Part shown: positions 60,713 to 64,000 of the stretch, one piece after another
Position numbering within the stretch: the stretch's first letter is position 1
Layout: the number at the start of each line of letters is the position of its first letter
NCBI GenBank assembly: GCA_002353825.1
Contig: DEKJ01000058.1
Coordinates: forward strand, 50,306 to 114,305
Length of the DNA stretch: 64,000 nucleotides
From: Prevotella sp. UBA2725
GTDB taxonomy: Bacteria > Bacteroidota > Bacteroidia > Bacteroidales > Bacteroidaceae
Direction: 5' to 3'
The notes under the pieces: model-generated
Told to the model about the DNA's origin: nothing
Databases searched by the model: none
What the model saw: the letters and a program-made list of their open reading frames with translations, nothing else
Translations under genes and position numbers: made by a program

Positions 60713-60822
60713 TCATCGTTTGTCGAACGTCGCACGATTGTTTGTCGAACGTCGCACGATTGTTCGTCGAACGCCGCACGATTGTATGTCGAACGCCAGA
60801 CAATTGTTTGTCGAACGCCGGC
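60713..60822. repeat. 22-bp tandem repeat array 4 (five units)
   Basis: Units begin at 60713, 60735, 60757, 60779 and 60801. Each contains a GTCGAACG core preceded by TTGTTT or a close variant. It is the same family as array 2 near 30.9 kb. There are no spacers, so it is not CRISPR. Confidence 0.9.
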
Positions 60823-60850
60823 AAATGGCGTTATATATATAATGTGCGTG

Positions 60851-60938
60851 CGATTCCATTGAAATGGTGGTCTGATTCAATTGAAATCGCACCGCGATTT
60901 AAGAGTAATCGCATTGCGATTTCACCGTAATCGGAATG
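60851..60938. repeat. 22-bp tandem repeat array 5 (four degenerate units)
   Basis: Units begin at 60851, 60873, 60895 and 60917 and align as CGATT-, TGATT-, CGATT- and CGATT- starts with a conserved AAT(C/G)G near position 13-18. Divergence between units is larger than in the other arrays, but the 22-bp period holds. It lies 28 bp from array 4, upstream of the BspA-like gene. Confidence 0.65.
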
Positions 60939-61008
60939 TCATGTCGGCGCAATAATTATTATTTTAACTTTTTTTACTAAGCAATTTTCCGGTTCGGTAT
61001 ACTCTTGT

Positions 61009-61016
61009 TAATTTTG
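61009..61016 (+). promoter_or_regulatory. Promoter -7 box of the BspA-like gene
   Basis: TAATTTTG, 29 bp before the ATG. A weak -33 (TTTTC) lies about 19 bp upstream. Confidence 0.55.
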
Positions 61017-61044
61017 CGAGAAATAATTAATAAATTATTTGCTT

Positions 61045-61500
61045 ATGAAAAGAGTTTTACTTTCGTTATTGGTTCTATTCACCTTTGCAGGCTCTTATGC
61101 CGACACCTGCACCGTCGTGATTGACAACCTCAAGTTTTTGATCGACACACAGACGCAGGAAGCAGCGATGCTTGACAATTTCTATGTGGGTGTTATTAAT
61201 GTACCGGAAAAAATCACTGTTAAAGGTACGGAGTTTACAGTTACTTCGTTAGGAGAAGGTTGTTTCTACTATTATGGAGATGATGATTTCGGTGGAGTAA
61301 CGAGTGTTACAGTTCCCACTACTGTTACTTCTTTCGGTGAGGATTGCTTTAGATGTTCAGCTTTAACAAGTTTTACTATCCCCTCCTCGATTACTTCATT
61401 ACCCTATAAATGTTTCGGGTATTGCGAAAAACTGAAGAGTATTACTATTCCTAATACCGTAAAATCAATAGATTATCGTTGTTTCACTAGTTGTATTTAG
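61045..61500 (+). pseudogene. Truncated BspA-like leucine-rich-repeat surface protein
   Basis: 151 residues from the ATG at 61045. A signal peptide (about 1-20, ending GSYAD) is followed by LRR_5-type repeats with the ring of cysteines and SITIPNTV / SFTIPSSI pattern. BspA-like proteins usually carry many more repeats and a C-terminal secretion domain. This one stops inside a repeat (YRCFTSCI-stop), 350 bp before mobile-element genes. The likely reading is truncation by insertion of the element. A short natural variant is possible. Confidence 0.7.
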
Positions 61501-61848
61501 AGACCTCTAAATTACCATAAACAACGACAACCAACCAAACTTAAATCATTGAACTACAGACACTTTTAGATTTTAACACTTCAGAAGCTGTTTTTGGTTG
61601 CTTCGGAAATTCCCTATAAATTTGCAACGTATTTCTACCGCAGGGAATTTACGAGGCTTTATTTTTGCCACATCGTGGACAGAGTTGACAAGAGTTACTG
61701 ATAGGTTACAAGAGTTGACAGATTCCTGACCCGTTTTTGAGAAAAGCAACAACGTGGCGAAAGTTGACAACGGGTGTCGAGAGTTTACCTGTGATGACTT
61801 GCGGAGAGGTACAACAAAAGATATGTTGAACCACTAATTATCGCAAGT
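61501..61848. other. Gap at the probable left end of the mobile element
   Basis: No gene is supported. GTTGACA occurs three times in direct orientation (61684-61690, 61714-61720, 61763-61769), the first two 30 bp apart within AGAGTTGACA. Such repeats near an integrase can be arm-type or excisionase binding sites. The element boundary probably lies near 61497, where the LRR frame breaks; no attachment core could be identified from one end. Confidence 0.4.
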
Positions 61849-62796
61849 ATGCCAAAGACCAGAAAATGCGCTTATTGTGGCAAGATTTTCACCACAAACA
61901 GCGGAATGCAGAAGTATTGCTCGGAAGAATGTGCCGAGCAAGCGAAGGAAACCAAGAAAAAGAGACAAAGGGATTTCCTTCGGGCTGTCGAGCCTGTGAT
62001 GGAACTCCAGCAGCAGGAGTACCTGACCTTCTCCAAAGCAGCCATCCTCTTAGGCTGCACACGCCAGTATGTCTATAAACTCGTTGAGCAAGGGAAGCTG
62101 CCGGCCTCACGGTTGAGTAGCCGAATGGCACTCATTCGCAGAAGTGACATTGAGAAGATGTTTGAGGCTAACCCTTATAACCGAGTCCTTCCTTGTACGA
62201 AGCCAAAGAAGTCTGTTTCCAAGATAATAAAGAGTTCTGCAAAGGACAAGGCAAAGGAGGAACTTGCAACCGATGAAGTTTTTGAATACTACTCTGGCGA
62301 AGAAGTAAAGCAGATTTATAAGGTCAAGCAGTCGTGGCTCTATGCCTCTGCCAAGCGCCACCAGATTCCCATGTGCCGTATAGCCGGACGGAACTACTAC
62401 AGCAAGAAACACATTGACGCCGTATTCGGCACCAGCATAGACCTTGATGCTATTGTTGACTGGCTGTCTCCACAAGAAGTAGCAGACCGTTACGGCATCA
62501 ATCTTACGGCAGTCCGTTCCTATGCTCACCGCCACAAAATACCCAGCAAGCGAGAGTATGGACATACCTATTATTCTCAAAGTCATTTTGACGAACTTCG
62601 TCGCACAGACCTTGTTGATAACGACAACTACTACACTGTTGAACAGGTGCAGCGGCTCTACGGTCTGACTAAAGCCAACATCTGCCATATCGTCAAGGTG
62701 AAGCATATTGAGAAGACAAAGGTGGGGAGGATGAACTTGCTCCTGCGCTCTGACGTAGAGCGAGTGATGGCAGAACGCAGGGCAGCTGGATTCTGA
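61849..62796 (+). CDS. DNA-binding protein with zinc ribbon and four excisionase-like HTH domains
   Basis: 315 residues. A zinc-binding motif (C7, C10, C24, C28) opens the protein. Four winged-HTH units of the MerR/excisionase type follow, each of about 45 residues: LTFSKAAILLGCTRQYVYKL, YYSGEEVKQIYKVKQSWLYA, WLSPQEVADRYGINLTAVRS and YYTVEQVQRLYGLTKANICH, each with a following wing. It lies 126 bp before the integrase. A directionality factor or repressor for the element is likely; binding to repeated sites would suit the multiple domains. The exact role is inference. Confidence 0.75.
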   Translation: MPKTRKCAYCGKIFTTNSGMQKYCSEECAEQAKETKKKRQRDFLRAVEPVMELQQQEYLTFSKAAILLGCTRQYVYKLVEQGKLPASRLSSRMALIRRSDIEKMFEANPYNRVLPCTKPKKSVSKIIKSSAKDKAKEELATDEVFEYYSGEEVKQIYKVKQSWLYASAKRHQIPMCRIAGRNYYSKKHIDAVFGTSIDLDAIVDWLSPQEVADRYGINLTAVRSYAHRHKIPSKREYGHTYYSQSHFDELRRTDLVDNDNYYTVEQVQRLYGLTKANICHIVKVKHIEKTKVGRMNLLLRSDVERVMAERRAAGF

Positions 62797-62922
62797 TTTT
62801 CTACCTTGCTGACAGATTATTCACTGATTTTCGGGAATAATCGGAGTCAGCATCCTATCATTTTGTTATTTTGCACCCGTGGAGAGACAATCCACCATGA
62901 GTAACCAATAATAATAAGGTAT

Positions 62923-64000
62923 ATGAGTAACATCTGCAAGACCGTGACCCTCCGCACACGGAAAATAAAAGGCGGGGAACAGCTTTCGTTCTATCTCGAC
63001 TACTATCCTGGCTATCGGGACGAGTCCACCATGAAGGTCATGCGCCATGAGTCGCTGGGCATCTACATCTATGCCAAACCGAAGAACCAGCGCGAGCGCG
63101 ACTACAATGACCGTATGCGCGAGAAGGCCGAGGCCCTGCGTTGTCGACGTTTCGAAAGCATTGTCAACGAACGCTACGACTTCTTTGACAAAGAGAAGAT
63201 GAAGGGCGACTTCCTTGCTTACTTCAAGGAGAAGGCCGAGAAGAAGAATACGAAGTGGGAGCATGTGTATAAGCACTTCGAGAAGTTCTGCGTCGGCAAG
63301 TGCCGCTTCGACGAGATCAACGTAGACCTGTGCAACAAGTTCAAGGAATACCTGATGAACGCCCCGCAGACCCTGCATCAGAGCCACAAACTGCATATCA
63401 ACAGCGTGGCAGGCTATTGGTCAACCTTCCGTGCCGTGTTGCACACAGCCTACCGTGAGCATAAGATACAGGAAAACCCGAACGGATTCCTGGAGCGCAT
63501 CGACACCATTCCCACGGTGAAGGAACATCTTTCGAGACAAGAACTGATAACACTGGCTAATACGCCATGTTCCTCAGAGGTATTGAAGAAGGCTTTTCCC
63601 TTCTCTTGTCTGACAGGCCTCCGCAAGAGCGACATCAAGCAGCTCACCTGGGAGAAGATTCAGCCCTATGGCGACGGAGGCATGTACGTCACCCTCCGTA
63701 TGCAGAAGACTCAACAGTTGGTCAATAATCCCATCAGCAACGAGGCATTGGATCTGATTAACTTCTATGACGAGGATGAAAGCCGTAAGCCGACCGACAA
63801 GGTATTCACAGGCTTTAACGATAGTCTTACCCAGGCCCCGCTGAAGAACTGGTTGAAGGAGGCAGGCATCACCAAGCACGTGTCCTATCATTCGAGCCGT
63901 CATACTTTCGGTTCGCTACAGGTTGAGGCGGGCACCAGTGTCTACACTGTCCAGCACATGCTCGGACACAAGAACGTGGCCACGACGCAGATTTACGCAG
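62923..64000 (+). CDS. Tyrosine recombinase/integrase (3' end cut by the window)
   Basis: About 359 residues are visible, starting MSNICKTVTLRTRKIKGGEQ. An N-terminal arm-binding domain (YPGYRDESTMKVMRHESLGI) precedes a SAM-like core-binding domain and the catalytic domain: first Arg in LTGLRKSDIKQLTW, HSSRHTFGSLQ (His and second Arg) and VQHMLGHKNVATTQIYA with the nucleophile Tyr next to the window end. The five catalytic residues present are intact. It is of the Bacteroidota type carried by conjugative and mobilisable elements, which should continue to the right. Confidence 0.92.
   Translation, partial: MSNICKTVTLRTRKIKGGEQLSFYLDYYPGYRDESTMKVMRHESLGIYIYAKPKNQRERDYNDRMREKAEALRCRRFESIVNERYDFFDKEKMKGDFLAYFKEKAEKKNTKWEHVYKHFEKFCVGKCRFDEINVDLCNKFKEYLMNAPQTLHQSHKLHINSVAGYWSTFRAVLHTAYREHKIQENPNGFLERIDTIPTVKEHLSRQELITLANTPCSSEVLKKAFPFSCLTGLRKSDIKQLTWEKIQPYGDGGMYVTLRMQKTQQLVNNPISNEALDLINFYDEDESRKPTDKVFTGFNDSLTQAPLKNWLKEAGITKHVSYHSSRHTFGSLQVEAGTSVYTVQHMLGHKNVATTQIYA

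Noticed and set aside
60713..60822. Possible CRISPR array
   Set aside because: Units are contiguous with no variable spacers, the unit is 22 bp, and no cas genes are present. It is a simple tandem array.
1..64000. tRNA or rRNA genes
   Set aside because: No cloverleaf or rRNA-like stretch was noticed in the intergenic DNA by eye; a covariance-model scan would settle this.

Overview
The window is chromosomal DNA from a member of the Bacteroidota, most probably Prevotella or a close relative. Three things point there. Several promoters have the Bacteroidota form TTTG, about 19-20 bp, then TAnnTTTG (for example 48996-49026, 58302-58332, 33065-33096 and 30854-30885). The gene content is typical of the group: Bacteroidales-type OmpA, a Wza-like SLBB exporter, Wzi, GH43/GH51 arabinan enzymes, a BspA-like LRR protein and an int gene with a helix-turn-helix partner. 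Shine-Dalgarno sequences are mostly absent. Species assignment is an inference.

Layout. 1-3380: convergent GH43 (cut by the window edge) and GH51 arabinan-degrading enzymes with a repeat-rich gap between them. 3650-12364: serS, a major OmpA-type porin and the gltBD operon. 12586-16565: a two-gene operon of sugar-1-phosphate transferases that start polyprenyl-linked glycans, then a divergent Wzi-like outer-membrane protein with a small lipoprotein. 17028-26877: a compact minus-strand surface-polysaccharide operon (two Wzz-like proteins, Wzx, Wzy, three family-2 glycosyltransferases, a LicD-like transferase and a nucleotidyltransferase/PLP-enzyme fusion). 26870-27937: an inserted cassette of small overlapping genes around a DUF3990 (ADP-ribosyltransferase-like) protein. 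28177-30777: the Wza-like exporter. 31198-32658: cca, with its 3' end rewritten by a MITE-like element. 33214-40005: an RND efflux operon followed by an lpxA-like gene. 40208-43215: a bifunctional penicillin-binding protein and a DNPH1-like hydrolase. 43299-48925: rpe, then a glycogen/starch operon (GH57, GT4, debranching enzyme). 49218-51963: miaA, gapA, mscL. 51998-58280: a tightly packed operon from a lipoate ligase/lipoyl synthase fusion through a putative MurNAc-recycling pair (AmgK-RapZ fusion and MurU-like) to guaA, with three small proteins, two of them under 60 residues. 58606-60527: groESL. 61045-64000: a truncated BspA-like gene, then the start of a mobile element with a four-HTH DNA-binding protein and a tyrosine integrase cut by the window end.

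How the parts work together. The initiating transferases, Wzi, the 17-27 kb operon and Wza form one surface-polysaccharide system. LicD and the LicC-like/CobD-like fusion suggest decoration with a phospho-amino-alcohol. The AmgK-RapZ and MurU-like pair suggests muramic acid salvage feeding UDP-MurNAc.

The non-coding DNA is unusually structured. Five tandem arrays share an exact 22-bp period although their unit sequences differ, and four of them sit upstream of promoters. Nested inverted-repeat elements carry the core CCTCGAAGAGG. A perfect 10-bp palindrome overlaps the -33 element of the efflux promoter. The strongest candidates for something new are the 22-bp arrays, the DUF3990 cassette, the LicC/CobD-like fusion, the AmgK-RapZ fusion and the element that supplies the end of cca.
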